Source: Ilumatobacter fluminis
GTDB taxonomy: Bacteria; Actinomycetota; Acidimicrobiia; Acidimicrobiales; Ilumatobacteraceae
Direction of reading: 5' to 3'
NCBI RefSeq assembly: GCF_004364865.1
Contig: NZ_SOAU01000001.1
Location: 1,612,001-1,676,000 of the forward strand
DNA length: 64,000 nt
Made by a program: the position numbers and the translations under genes. This document shows, piece after piece, positions 54,101-62,079 of this stretch. Under the pieces are notes generated by a model. The model saw only the letters and a program-made list of their open reading frames with translations, was not told the DNA's origin and did no database searches. Position 1 is the stretch's first letter; each line of letters starts with the position of its first letter.

Positions 54101-54997
54101 ATGTCCCGACCGTCCCATCTCGACCATCGACGAGCGATCGCGCTCGCCGTCCTCGTCACCGTCCTCTGGAGTTCGTCGTGGGTGCTGATCCGCTTCGGAC
54201 TCGACGACGCCGATCTCCCTCCGATCACGTTCGCCGGGTTGCGGTACGGCCTCGCAGCGATCGTGTTGTGGGCATCGCTGGCGGTGCGCGCCCGGCGGGG
54301 TGACGCGCTGCCGAGGCCGAGCCGCCGCGACCTGGCGGCGTACGCCGCGCTGGGACTCGTCTTCTACGGCGTGACCCAAGGGGCCCAGTTCGTCGCGATC
54401 GACCGACAACCGGCCGCGACCACCAGCCTGCTGTTGTCGCTCACCCCGCTGATCGTCGCCGGGGTCGGCGTCGTCGCGCTCGGGGAGACCGTGACCCGAC
54501 GCCAGATCGTCGGTGCGCTGCTGGTCGTCGGCGGCGCCGCGCTCTACCTGGCAGGCGATCTGGGTGCCACGACGGTCGGACTCGTCGCGGCCGGCATCGG
54601 ATTGGCCGCCAACGCCACGAGCAGCATCGCCGGCCGGAGCGTCAACCGACGCTCGACGAGTTCGCCGCTGGTCGTGACGACGGTGTCGATGACCGTCGGT
54701 GCCATCTCGTTGATCGTCGTCGGCCTCGTGATCGATGGTGCGCCGACACTGAGCGGGGAGGCGATTGCCATCGTCGGTTGGCTGGCCGTGGTGAACACGG
54801 CCTTGGCGTTCACGTTGTGGAACGTGTCGCTGCGGTCGCTCACCGCCGTCGAGTCGGCCGGCATCAACAATCTGATGCTCGTGCAGATCGCGCTGCTCGC
54901 CTGGTTGTTCCTCGACGAGGCCCCCGGTGCGTTCGGCCTGGTGGGCATCGTCGTCGTGTCGGCCGGGGTGTTCCTCACCCAGACACGTCCACATTGA
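54101..54997 (+). CDS. EamA/DMT-family transporter (putative guanidinium exporter)
   Basis: 298 aa, ten TM helices in two five-helix EamA repeats ('ALAVLVTVLWSSSWVLIRFGL', 'SITPLIVAGVGVVALGETVTRRQIVGALLV', 'AFTLWNVSLRSLTAVESAGINNLMLVQIAL' regions). Drug/metabolite transporter superfamily. The ykkC-type riboswitch directly upstream suggests export of guanidine or a similar small cation; the substrate is an inference. Confidence 0.87.
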   Translation: MSRPSHLDHRRAIALAVLVTVLWSSSWVLIRFGLDDADLPPITFAGLRYGLAAIVLWASLAVRARRGDALPRPSRRDLAAYAALGLVFYGVTQGAQFVAIDRQPAATTSLLLSLTPLIVAGVGVVALGETVTRRQIVGALLVVGGAALYLAGDLGATTVGLVAAGIGLAANATSSIAGRSVNRRSTSSPLVVTTVSMTVGAISLIVVGLVIDGAPTLSGEAIAIVGWLAVVNTALAFTLWNVSLRSLTAVESAGINNLMLVQIALLAWLFLDEAPGAFGLVGIVVVSAGVFLTQTRPH

Positions 54998-55045
54998 CGA
55001 CGGTCCGACACGCTCGTCGACGGTAACGGACCGTACGGTTCGGGC

Positions 55046-55741
55046 ATGCGGATCAGGCTTCGACAGATCGTGATGGTGGCCGCCGACCTGGCTGCCGCCG
55101 AGCAGCGGATCAGCGACGAGCTCGGCCTCGAGCTCTGCTACCGCGACCCTGGCGTCGGGGTGTTCGGACTGCGCAATGCGCTGTTCCCGATCGGCGACAA
55201 GTTGCTCGAGGTGGTGTCGCCGATCGAGGACGGCACCACGGCGGGTCGCTTCCTCGACAAGCGCGGCGGCGACGGCGGCTACATGGTCATCTTCGAGACC
55301 GACGACATCGAGGCAGCCCGCCGCCGCTTCGAGCAAGCCGGCGTTCGCATCGTGTTCGAGGCCGAGGACGACGGCGTGCTCGGCTTGCACCTGCACCCCG
55401 CCGACGTCGGTGGCGCGATCGTGTCGATCGACCGCACCGACGTGTGGGGGGAGTGGCCCTGGGCCGGGCCCGAGTGGCGCGACCACGTGCGGACCGGCAC
55501 CGTGGCCGACGTGCTCGGCGTGGAGATCGAGGCTGCCGACCCCGACGCCATGGCCGAGCGGTGGTCGGCGGTGTTGGGTCGCCCGGTGGTCGATCGTCGG
55601 ATCGAACTCGACGAGGGCGTCATGACCTTCGTCGAGGCGGGGGAGCGGGGCGACGGTGTCGCCGGCTTCACGCTCGCCGCCGCCGACAGCGCCGACCCCG
55701 TCGACACCACGATCTGCAACTGCCGCTTCACCTCCCGCTGA
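55046..55741 (+). CDS. VOC (glyoxalase-like) family protein
   Basis: 231 aa. Two glyoxalase-like halves: residues 1-130 ('RQIVMVAADLAAAEQRISDELGLEL', 'GGYMVIFETDDIEAARRRFEQAGVRIVFE', 'LHLHPADVGGAIVSIDR') and a shorter second half ('TVADVLGVEIEAADPDAMAERWSAVLGRPV'). Metal-dependent lyase/dioxygenase fold; no assignable substrate. It converges with the enoyl-CoA hydratase gene across a long palindrome. Confidence 0.8.
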   Translation: MRIRLRQIVMVAADLAAAEQRISDELGLELCYRDPGVGVFGLRNALFPIGDKLLEVVSPIEDGTTAGRFLDKRGGDGGYMVIFETDDIEAARRRFEQAGVRIVFEAEDDGVLGLHLHPADVGGAIVSIDRTDVWGEWPWAGPEWRDHVRTGTVADVLGVEIEAADPDAMAERWSAVLGRPVVDRRIELDEGVMTFVEAGERGDGVAGFTLAAADSADPVDTTICNCRFTSR

Positions 55742-55750
55742 CCGACGAAG

Positions 55751-55796
55751 GGGGTCGGATACGTTTCGTCGGGACCGACGAAACGTATCCGACCCC
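55751..55796. repeat. Long perfect palindrome between convergent genes
   Basis: Two perfect 22-nt arms (55751-55772 and 55775-55796) with 2-nt loop; arm core is GTCGGATACGTTTCGTCGG. It lies 10 nt after the VOC stop and 4 nt before the enoyl-CoA hydratase stop (reverse strand). Bidirectional terminator or REP-type palindrome. No T-run on either side. The design parallels 6151-6199. Confidence 0.92.
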
Positions 55797-55799
55797 TGG

Positions 55800-56636
55800 T
55801 CAGGTGCCGGTGAAGTTCGGGGGGCGCTTCTCGACGAAGGCGAGTGCTGCTTCTTTGTGGTCGGCGGTCCGCATCGTGCGGACCATGTTCGTCGCCTCGG
55901 CGTCGAGGGCCGTGGCCAGGTCGCAAGTGAGCGCCCGGTTCAGGTTCTCCTTCATCAGCCGCTGCGCGATCGGGGCGCGGGTCGCCAACGCGCGGCAGTA
56001 GTCGAGCGCGGCCTGGTCGAAGCCGTCGTCGGGCAGCACCTGATTCACGAGCCCGAGTTCGAGCGCCTCGGCCGACGACAACTTCGGTGACGTCCAGTAC
56101 AGCTCGCGGGCCTTGGCCGGGCCCACCAACTGGGTCAGGAACCACGAACCACCGAAGTCGCCCGAGGCGCCGACGTTCGCGAACGCCGTCACCAACACCG
56201 CCCGCTCGGCGGCGAGTCGGATGTCGGCGGCCAGTGCGATCGACAAGCCGGCGCCGGCCGCCGCACCGGGAAGGGCTGCGATGACGGGCTTCGGGAACTC
56301 GTGGAGGGCCAGCGACACCTTCCGCTGGAGACCTCGCAGATGGTTGATGCCGTCGTCGAGCCCGGCCGGGCGGCCGGCGCGCTGTCCGCCGGCCTGGTTG
56401 GCGTCGTTCATCTGCTTGACGTCGCCGCCCGCACAGAATGCGCCACCGTTGCCGGTGACGAGCACGACTCGCACGTCGGGGTCGGCCGCCATCGTCGGCA
56501 GCGCGGCGTCGAACCCGTCGTACACCGCGTCGGAGAGCGCGTTGCGCCGCTCGGGCCGGTTGAAGGTGATGATGCCGACGTTGCCCTCGACGCGTGCGAG
56601 GAGGTCGTCGGTGCCGGTGTCGATGTCGCGAGCCAT
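55800..56636 (-). CDS. Enoyl-CoA hydratase/isomerase family protein
   Basis: 278 aa from ATG 56636. Crotonase signatures: 'ITFNRPERRNALSDAVYDGFDAAL' near 21-44, 'GAFCAGGDVKQMN' (oxyanion hole), 'PGAAAGAGLSIALAADIRLAAE' and 'FANVGASGDFGGSWFLTQLVG'. Fatty-acid or amino-acid catabolism. It is divergent from the oxygenase gene at 56719 (82 bp between starts). Confidence 0.92.
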   Translation of the reverse strand: MARDIDTGTDDLLARVEGNVGIITFNRPERRNALSDAVYDGFDAALPTMAADPDVRVVLVTGNGGAFCAGGDVKQMNDANQAGGQRAGRPAGLDDGINHLRGLQRKVSLALHEFPKPVIAALPGAAAGAGLSIALAADIRLAAERAVLVTAFANVGASGDFGGSWFLTQLVGPAKARELYWTSPKLSSAEALELGLVNQVLPDDGFDQAALDYCRALATRAPIAQRLMKENLNRALTCDLATALDAEATNMVRTMRTADHKEAALAFVEKRPPNFTGT

Positions 56637-56718
56637 CCGCCGAGCTTGGCACTCCGATGGTTCGCGACGTCGAGTCGGTGACGCTGCGACCGCCGGTCCG
56701 GCGCGCGACAATGCAGCC

Positions 56719-57459
56719 ATGACGCTGGCGTTGAAGGACGGTTACGACACGGGTGTGCAACTCGCCGACGACCCCCAGGTGTGGGTGTTCGACAACTTCC
56801 TGACGCCCGACGAGTGCCTCCACATCATCGAGCTGGCCGAGCCGCGCATGGACGATGCGCTCGTCAGCCGGCTCGGCACGAACACCGCCAGCACGCGCCG
56901 CACCGGACAGGTCGCCTGGGTCAAACACGACGAGGACGACGTGGTGCGGGGCGTGATCGGGCGCGTGAGCGAGTTGGTCGCCGTTCCGGCGAACCACGCC
57001 GAGAACCTCCAGGTCATCCACTACGGCGAGACCGAGGAGTATCAGTCGCACTTCGACGCCTGGGACATCGAGACCGACAAGGGCAAGGAGAAGACGGCTC
57101 GCGGCGGCAACCGCGCCGTCACCGCCCTGCTCTACCTCAACGAGGTCGACGGAGGCGGCGGCACCGGCTTCCCGAAGCTCGACCTCGAGGTCGAGGCGCA
57201 GCCCGGCCGCATGGTCATCTTCCACAACCTCTACGAGGGCTACAGCACACGCCACCGCAAGTCACTGCACGGCGGCCTGCCGGTCAGCGCCGGCGAGAAG
57301 TGGGCGTGCAACCTGTGGTTCCGTGAGCAGCCGTATCAGGGCGTCACCGCAGCTGCGGCCTCGCCGGCGAAGGCGGCCGCCCGACCGGCGCCCGACACCG
57401 CAGCGAACCGGGCAGCCCGCCGGCGCGCCCAGCGCGCCAGCCGCAAACGCAACCGCTGA
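56719..57459 (+). CDS. 2-oxoglutarate/Fe(II) oxygenase, prolyl-4-hydroxylase type
   Basis: 246 aa. Jelly-roll with iron ligands His111-x-Asp113 ('YQSHFDAWD') and His184 ('SLHGGLPV'), and 2OG-binding Lys194 ('AGEKWACNLWF'). It begins 'VWVFDNFLTPDECLHIIELAEPRM', the typical P4H N-terminus. The last ~40 residues are Ala/Arg-rich and basic ('RRRAQRASRKRNR'). The substrate protein is unknown. Confidence 0.88.
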   Translation: MTLALKDGYDTGVQLADDPQVWVFDNFLTPDECLHIIELAEPRMDDALVSRLGTNTASTRRTGQVAWVKHDEDDVVRGVIGRVSELVAVPANHAENLQVIHYGETEEYQSHFDAWDIETDKGKEKTARGGNRAVTALLYLNEVDGGGGTGFPKLDLEVEAQPGRMVIFHNLYEGYSTRHRKSLHGGLPVSAGEKWACNLWFREQPYQGVTAAAASPAKAAARPAPDTAANRAARRRAQRASRKRNR

Positions 57460-57475
57460 CCCCCAGGAACGGGAG

Positions 57476-57679
57476 TCAGGCGACGTCGAGGTCGTCGCCT
57501 TGGTACTCGTCGAGGGCGGAGCCGAGCCACGCGGCCGAGCCGGCCAGGCCGATCAGCGACGGGAGGACGGCACCGGAGCCCTTGTTCTTGCCGAACAGCG
57601 CCGAGCCGAGGCCGATCACCGCAGCGAGGGTCGACAGGGAGGCGGCGGCGAGGTTGAGGGTGCGCTTGTCGAGTTGCAT
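57476..57679 (-). CDS. Small hydrophobic protein, unknown
   Basis: 67 aa from ATG 57679; GTG 57682 is an alternative. Two hydrophobic stretches (about 9-26 and 36-51) separated by 'FGKNKGSGAVLP' and an acidic tail 'SALDEYQGDDLDVA'. Could be a membrane hairpin. No family recognised. It lies between the convergent oxygenase and the TauD-like gene. Confidence 0.55.
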   Translation of the reverse strand: MQLDKRTLNLAAASLSTLAAVIGLGSALFGKNKGSGAVLPSLIGLAGSAAWLGSALDEYQGDDLDVA

Positions 57680-57726
57680 CACGGGTCAGTTTGGCAGACG
57701 GGTCGGCCCGGGCGAACCCGCCCCGC

Positions 57727-58779
57727 TCACCACTTGCCGGGAACGGCGCCGACCCGGTCGAACGACCCGCCGAGCACGACGCCGAGCTCGCGTTCTTCAC
57801 CAGGACCCAGATGGATCGCCGGTCGACCGTGCGCGAAGCGGTAGTTGTCGATGACGGCGACGTCGCCGACCCGCCAGTCGATCGGCGTGCCGAACCGGTC
57901 GTAGACGTCGACGAAGGTGCGGAGTTCGTCGGCCGTGAAGTCGGAGTCGTCGCCGAACGTCATCCACAGAGGACGCTGTCCGGGCGGGAGCTGCTCGACG
58001 AGCGGCCAGGCGTCGAACCACAGGTAGTGGTCGGCGACGCTGCAGTAGAGCAGGTTGCGGTCGACCGACGGCGTGTACTCGAACGCCGATGTGTAGTACC
58101 GCGTGCGCAGGAGCCGGTCGGGGCCCCAGTCGGTCGACAGGCCCTGGTCGTGCGCCCGCTGGGCCGCCTCCTCGGGGTCGTCGGTCTCGAGCGACTGCTG
58201 CCAGTGGTTGTACACGCCGATCGGCTCCCGGCCGGTGAATGCCTCCCGGTCGGTGAGGTCGCGTCGATAGCAGACGCCCAGCTCGGCGAGCTTGCGGCCG
58301 AGCTCGGTCTCGAGGATCGCCTCGGTCGCTCGCACGTTGTCGGCGACGAAGGTGGCGCCGCGACCGGGCAGCGCCGCTCGGCAGGTGAAGGCGATCGCGC
58401 TGGTGCTCGTGCCGACGTATGCCATCTCGTGGTGGTAGTGCAGCCAGGCCGAGAGCGGCGCGCCGATCTCGTAGACGTTCGGGGCGATCGATCCGCGCGG
58501 GTTCGCTCCGGCCCGGTACGGCATCTCGGCGTCGAGCACGTGCTTCGCGACGAGTCGCATCGCGACGTGATCGGTGATGCCGGTGCCCACGGCGTGGACG
58601 AGTCCGACGCGCTCATAGGTGGCTCGCATCGTCGCTGCGAAGTCGCTTGCGGGGTCGGTCAGCGTGGTCGGATCGAAGTGCCGGGCGTCGACCTCGTACG
58701 ACGCGCGGTCGAGGGCGGGTGTTCCGGTCCAGAAACGGGGTTCGATCGGCGTCGGCCGAGTCGCCACGATGTCACTCAT
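57727..58779 (-). CDS. TauD/TfdA-family (clavaminate-synthase-like) 2-oxoglutarate oxygenase
   Basis: 350 aa. Iron ligands His116-x-Glu118 in 'WLHYHHEMAY' and the distal His in 'NYRFAHGRPAI', followed by the 2OG-binding Arg. The HxE rather than HxD triad is typical of clavaminate-synthase-like and some TauD relatives. It should hydroxylate a small molecule, perhaps a sulfonate or amino acid, and is divergent-adjacent to the LysR regulator at 58891, a likely control. The sequence is complete. Confidence 0.85.
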   Translation of the reverse strand: MSDIVATRPTPIEPRFWTGTPALDRASYEVDARHFDPTTLTDPASDFAATMRATYERVGLVHAVGTGITDHVAMRLVAKHVLDAEMPYRAGANPRGSIAPNVYEIGAPLSAWLHYHHEMAYVGTSTSAIAFTCRAALPGRGATFVADNVRATEAILETELGRKLAELGVCYRRDLTDREAFTGREPIGVYNHWQQSLETDDPEEAAQRAHDQGLSTDWGPDRLLRTRYYTSAFEYTPSVDRNLLYCSVADHYLWFDAWPLVEQLPPGQRPLWMTFGDDSDFTADELRTFVDVYDRFGTPIDWRVGDVAVIDNYRFAHGRPAIHLGPGEERELGVVLGGSFDRVGAVPGKW

Positions 58780-58890
58780 GGGGCACTCCAGCGGGGCAGG
58801 GGTGTGCGGGTCGGCGGTCAGCGTAGCTGCGTCGAACGCCTTTTGTCGACAAGATCGGTCGGATTTGTCGGGTATCGACGAATTCCCAGC

Positions 58891-59811
58891 TCAGACAGGG
58901 TGTGTGAGCTCGTCCTCGAGCGGACGTGTGACGTCGATCGCGAGGTCGACGAAGCGTCGGACGGCCGGTGGAACCGCCGGGCCCTCGCGCCAGACCACCA
59001 CGATCGTGCGCGGCTCGACGGCGTCCGCGAGTTCGTGGACGCCGATGTTCGGGTCGTGCAGGTCGACCGACAGGCGAGGCATGACGGCCACGCCGCGCCC
59101 GGCCCGCGCCATGGCCTGGACGGTCGCGTTGTCGATCGACCGGAACACCACGTTCGGTTCGTGACCGACGCTGCGAAGACCTCGTTCGATGTCGATCTGG
59201 CACACATCGTTCAGGGGCTGGGCGATCACGTCGTGCCGGACGACATCGGCGGACGAGACGGGGCCGTCGGGGAAGGTGCCCGCCGGCGCCACGACGACGT
59301 ACGGGTCGTGGAAAAGGAGTTGTTCGCGGAAGTGGTGATCGAGGTGGTCGCCGACCAGGAAGCCGGCATCGAGCTCGCGCCGCTCGATCAGCTCGACGAT
59401 CTTGCTCGGGTCGTCGGTTTCGATCAGGTCGAGCTCGACGTCGGGGAGTTCGGTGGCGAGGGCGCGCGCCACGAGGGGCAGCACCTTGACCGACACGCTC
59501 TGGAACGAGCCGACCCGCAACCGTCCGCGCTCGCCTGATCGGAGCGCAGCCAGCCGGTCGTCGGCGGCGCGCATCTCGGCGGCGATGGCGTTGGCGTACT
59601 CGCGCAGCGCCGAGCCGGCGTCGGTGAGCTCGACGGGGCGCGGGCCGCCCGGTCGGATGAACAGCGGGATACCTGCCGCCCGCTCGAGAGCGGCGATCTG
59701 CTGGCTGACCGCCGACTGGGTGTAGCCGAGGCGGGCGGCGGCGCGTCCGAACGACCGCTCGTCGGCGACCGCGAGGAAGGTGAAGAGGTGCCGGAGCTCG
59801 ATCTGACCCAT
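58891..59811 (-). CDS. LysR-family transcriptional regulator
   Basis: About 306 aa from ATG 59811, giving 'MGQIELRHLFTFL'; ATGs at 59817 and 59823 are close alternatives. N-terminal HTH 'FGRAAARLGYTQSAVSQQIAALERAAGIPLF' region and substrate-binding domain ('LRVGSFQSVSVKVLPLVARAL', 'AMARAGRGVAVMPRLSVDL'). It lies on the same strand just upstream of the TauD-like gene (111 bp), so it may regulate that gene or itself. Confidence 0.9.
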   Translation of the reverse strand: MGQIELRHLFTFLAVADERSFGRAAARLGYTQSAVSQQIAALERAAGIPLFIRPGGPRPVELTDAGSALREYANAIAAEMRAADDRLAALRSGERGRLRVGSFQSVSVKVLPLVARALATELPDVELDLIETDDPSKIVELIERRELDAGFLVGDHLDHHFREQLLFHDPYVVVAPAGTFPDGPVSSADVVRHDVIAQPLNDVCQIDIERGLRSVGHEPNVVFRSIDNATVQAMARAGRGVAVMPRLSVDLHDPNIGVHELADAVEPRTIVVVWREGPAVPPAVRRFVDLAIDVTRPLEDELTHPV

Positions 59812-59894
59812 CAGCATGATCATCAGGATAGCTAATGGACATGATCGTGAATCATCGATGGACGGAATCGACAACCGTCCGTATCGTCGATGAC

Positions 59895-60143
59895 ATGGAC
59901 GAACGCCTCACCCTCCTCGACCTCGACCGGCTCGCCCATGGCATCGACCGCGACGGCATCGTCGCCCACGAGCGCGATGCCGAGATGCTGGCCGGACGCG
60001 CACGTGCACTCGACATCGCCCCGGTGGCGGTCGACGTGCTGCTCGACCACGACGAAAAGACCGTCGTCCGCGAGCGCGCGTTCCTTCGCGTCACGATGGC
60101 GCTCTCGCGCACGGGCCGGCGCGAACCAGCCCTCGTCGGCTGA
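59895..60143 (+). CDS. Small conserved-looking protein of unknown function
   Basis: 82 aa from ATG 59895; ATG 59835 is possible. Helical, charged: 'ERLTLLDLDRLAHGIDRDGIVAHERDAEMLAGRARALDIAPVAVDVLLDHDEKTVVRERAF'. No family recognised. It is divergent from the LysR gene (84 bp between starts) and precedes the DUF503 gene. Confidence 0.5.
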   Translation: MDERLTLLDLDRLAHGIDRDGIVAHERDAEMLAGRARALDIAPVAVDVLLDHDEKTVVRERAFLRVTMALSRTGRREPALVG

Positions 60144-60183
60144 CACCTGCCGGTCGTCGCTCGTCGCGGTTAGCGTCCGCGGC

Positions 60184-60468
60184 ATGCATGCGGCCGCGGT
60201 CGAGATCGAGATCCGGATACCCGACGCCCAGTCCCTGAAGGACCGCCGCCAGGTCGTGCGGTCGCTGCTCGACGGCGCCCGTCATCGATTCGGGGTGTCC
60301 GCCGCCGAAGTCGGCGGTCAGGACACGTGGCAGTCCGCAACGTTGGGGTTCGCCGTGGTGGCGAGCGAGGCCCGCCTCGTCGACGAACAGCTCGATGCGA
60401 TCGATCGATTCCTGTGGAGCCGCCCCGAGATCGAGGTGCTCGACGGCGAGACCCACTGGCTCGCCTGA
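60184..60468 (+). CDS. DUF503 family protein
   Basis: 94 aa from ATG 60184. 'VEIEIRIPDAQSLKDRRQVVRSLLDGARHRFGVSAAEVG' and 'ATLGFAVVASEARLVDEQLDAIDRFLW' match DUF503 (YlxP), a small ferredoxin-like family usually near translation genes such as rbfA. Its role is unknown. Confidence 0.82.
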   Translation: MHAAAVEIEIRIPDAQSLKDRRQVVRSLLDGARHRFGVSAAEVGGQDTWQSATLGFAVVASEARLVDEQLDAIDRFLWSRPEIEVLDGETHWLA

Positions 60469-60495
60469 GCGAGGCTCAACCGAGCTGGGGGTTAC

Positions 60496-60765
60496 TCAGC
60501 GTTCGTAGACCGGGACGCCGTCGGCGTGGCGCGTCCGGAACAGTGCGAGCACTTCGCCCGGTTCGGCGTGGCGGCCCGTCTGGTGCTTCGAGTAGAGCGT
60601 CTCGCCGTCGACGACGACGTCGAAGACACCCTTGCCGCCGGTCACCAGCGTCAACTGCTCGATGACGTGCTGGTAGTCGTGGAGGAGATCACGTGCGGCG
60701 CTCACGGCGCGCTCGGAATAGTCTCAAGGGACGCAGTACTCGATGCTGATGACGTGTCCGGCCAT
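60496..60765 (-). CDS. SelT/SelW/SelH (Rdx) family selenoprotein with in-frame UGA
   Basis: 90 codons from ATG 60765 to the stop at 60496. Codon 14 (60726-60724) is TGA and falls exactly at the second redox residue: 'IEYC-V-P-U' (Cys11, Sec14) where most relatives have CxxC. The rest is a typical Rdx fold: 'ARDLLHDYQHVIEQLTL', 'GGKGVFDVVVDGETLYSKHQTGRHAEPGEVLALFR'. If not recoded, only a headless 69-codon frame from GTG 60705 remains. Thiol-redox role, partner unknown. A candidate SECIS hairpin follows the UGA. Confidence 0.85.
60698..60726 (-). other. Candidate bacterial SECIS region
   Basis: Starts with the UGA (60726-60724). About 12-26 nt further (60712-60698) a GCGC/GCGC stem can be drawn with loop GCCGTGA containing GU, roughly at the distance known for bacterial SECIS loops. 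Not computed; a weak short stem. Confidence 0.4.
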
Positions 60766-60794
60766 GTCGTCACGGTACCCGGCGGCGCTGCGGT

Positions 60795-60824
60795 CCGAAC
60801 CTCCCCGAACCTCCCCGAACCTCG
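60795..60824. repeat. Short tandem repeat, 10-bp unit x3
   Basis: CCGAACCTCC twice, then CCGAACCTCG, between the PFK stop and the start of the selenoprotein gene. On the reverse strand each unit reads GGGGAGGTTCGG, i.e. it contains repeated Shine-Dalgarno-like GGGGAGG, but lies 30-60 nt upstream of the ATG. Confidence 0.8.
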
Positions 60825-60846
60825 ACGCGCCCGTCGGACGATCCCG

Positions 60847-62004
60847 TCAGAGCACGGTGTTCGGCGTCCAGACCTCGTCGAGGTCGTGGGGCATCTCGTC
60901 ACCGAAGTTGATGCCCATGTCGCGTGCGGTGAGCATCGTGTCGCAATCGATCGGCACGTGCTTCTGGCGCTTGGTCACCGACGCCAACGGCACGTAGTCG
61001 ACCGTCGGCGGGTTGAGTGCCACCATGATGCCGTCCTTGCCCTCCTCGAGCGCACGGATGGCGGCAGCGCCGAACCGGAGCCCGAGGAGGCGGTCGTACG
61101 CCGTCGGGGAGCCGCCGCGGATCAGGTGACCGAGGACGACGACGCGTGACTCCTTCCCGGTCAGTGCGGTGAGGCCGTCGGCGACCTTCTGGCCGACACC
61201 GCCGAGCTTCTCGGCCTGACCGACCGCCTTGCCCAGCACCGAGACCTCGCCGCCCTGCGGCCGGGCGCCCTCGGCGACGACGACGATCGAGAACTTGGCA
61301 CCTCGCTCTTCGCGCTGGCGGATCGTCTCGGCGACCGGTTCGAGGTCGAACTCGATCTCGGGGATCAGCACCGCATGCGCCCCGCAGGCGACCCCCGAGT
61401 GGAGCGCGATCCAGCCGGCGTAGCGGCCCATCACCTCGACCACGATCACGCGACCGTGCGACGTCGCCGTCGAGAAGAGGCGGTCGATGCACTGGGCCGC
61501 GAAGTCGACGGCGGTGTGGAACCCGAACGTCGACTGGGTGTTCTCGAGATCGTTGTCGATCGTCTTCGGGACACCGATCACGCGCAGCCCGCGCTCGTGG
61601 AGGTGGTTGCCGATCGTCAGTGACCCGTCGCCGCCGATCGTCACGAGCGCATCGATCTCGCGCTCTCGGAACTTGGCGATCAGCTCGTCGGAGCGGTCTT
61701 CTTCGACCCACGATCCGTCGGGCTGCTGGACCGGGTAGGCGGTCGGGTTGCCCCGGTTTGTGGTGCCGAGGATGGTGCCGCCCGTGTGGACGATGCCGCG
61801 GACCGATTCGCGCGACAGCTCGATCACGCCGTCGCCCCGCGGATACTCCTCCGGTGCCATCAGGCCGTTGAAGCCGTCTCGGATGCCGACCACATCCCAA
61901 CCCCGGTTGCGGGCAGCGAGCGTGGCGGCTCGGATGACGGCGTTCAGGCCGGGGGCGTCGCCGCCGCCGGTGCTCAGCGCGATGCGCTTGATGGGGGAGG
62001 TCAT
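60847..62004 (-). CDS. pfkA: 6-phosphofructokinase, copy 2 (GGDGS)
   Basis: 385 aa from ATG 62004. 'TGGGDAPGLNAVIRA' (12-26), 'GVPKTIDNDLENTQSTFGF', 'EVMGRYAGWIALHSGVA' and 'GHLIRGGSPTAYDR'. The donor loop is Gly124-Gly-Asp126-Gly-Ser128 (standard ATP-type Asp). Longer than copy 1, with an extra segment around residues 85-110 ('NPTAYPVQQPDGSWVEED'), typical of the longer bacterial subgroup. It lies upstream of the selenoprotein gene on the same strand (81 nt). Confidence 0.92.
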   Translation of the reverse strand: MTSPIKRIALSTGGGDAPGLNAVIRAATLAARNRGWDVVGIRDGFNGLMAPEEYPRGDGVIELSRESVRGIVHTGGTILGTTNRGNPTAYPVQQPDGSWVEEDRSDELIAKFREREIDALVTIGGDGSLTIGNHLHERGLRVIGVPKTIDNDLENTQSTFGFHTAVDFAAQCIDRLFSTATSHGRVIVVEVMGRYAGWIALHSGVACGAHAVLIPEIEFDLEPVAETIRQREERGAKFSIVVVAEGARPQGGEVSVLGKAVGQAEKLGGVGQKVADGLTALTGKESRVVVLGHLIRGGSPTAYDRLLGLRFGAAAIRALEEGKDGIMVALNPPTVDYVPLASVTKRQKHVPIDCDTMLTARDMGINFGDEMPHDLDEVWTPNTVL

Positions 62005-62079
62005 GCGCCCGACGCTAGTGGCCGCGAACGGGTGGGCCGAACGGACCAAGGTCCCGTGCCCGCCGCGCGCCGGACCGGA

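Noticed and set aside
60724-60726. UGA as a simple nonsense mutation making a pseudogene of the Rdx-family gene
   Set aside because: The codon falls exactly at the known selenocysteine position of the CxxU motif and the frame is intact on both sides; kept as selenoprotein, though a mutation cannot be excluded without genome-wide evidence.
60795-60824. Repeated ribosome-binding site for the selenoprotein gene
   Set aside because: The GGGGAGG strings are 30-60 nt from the ATG, too far to act as a Shine-Dalgarno; kept only as a short repeat.
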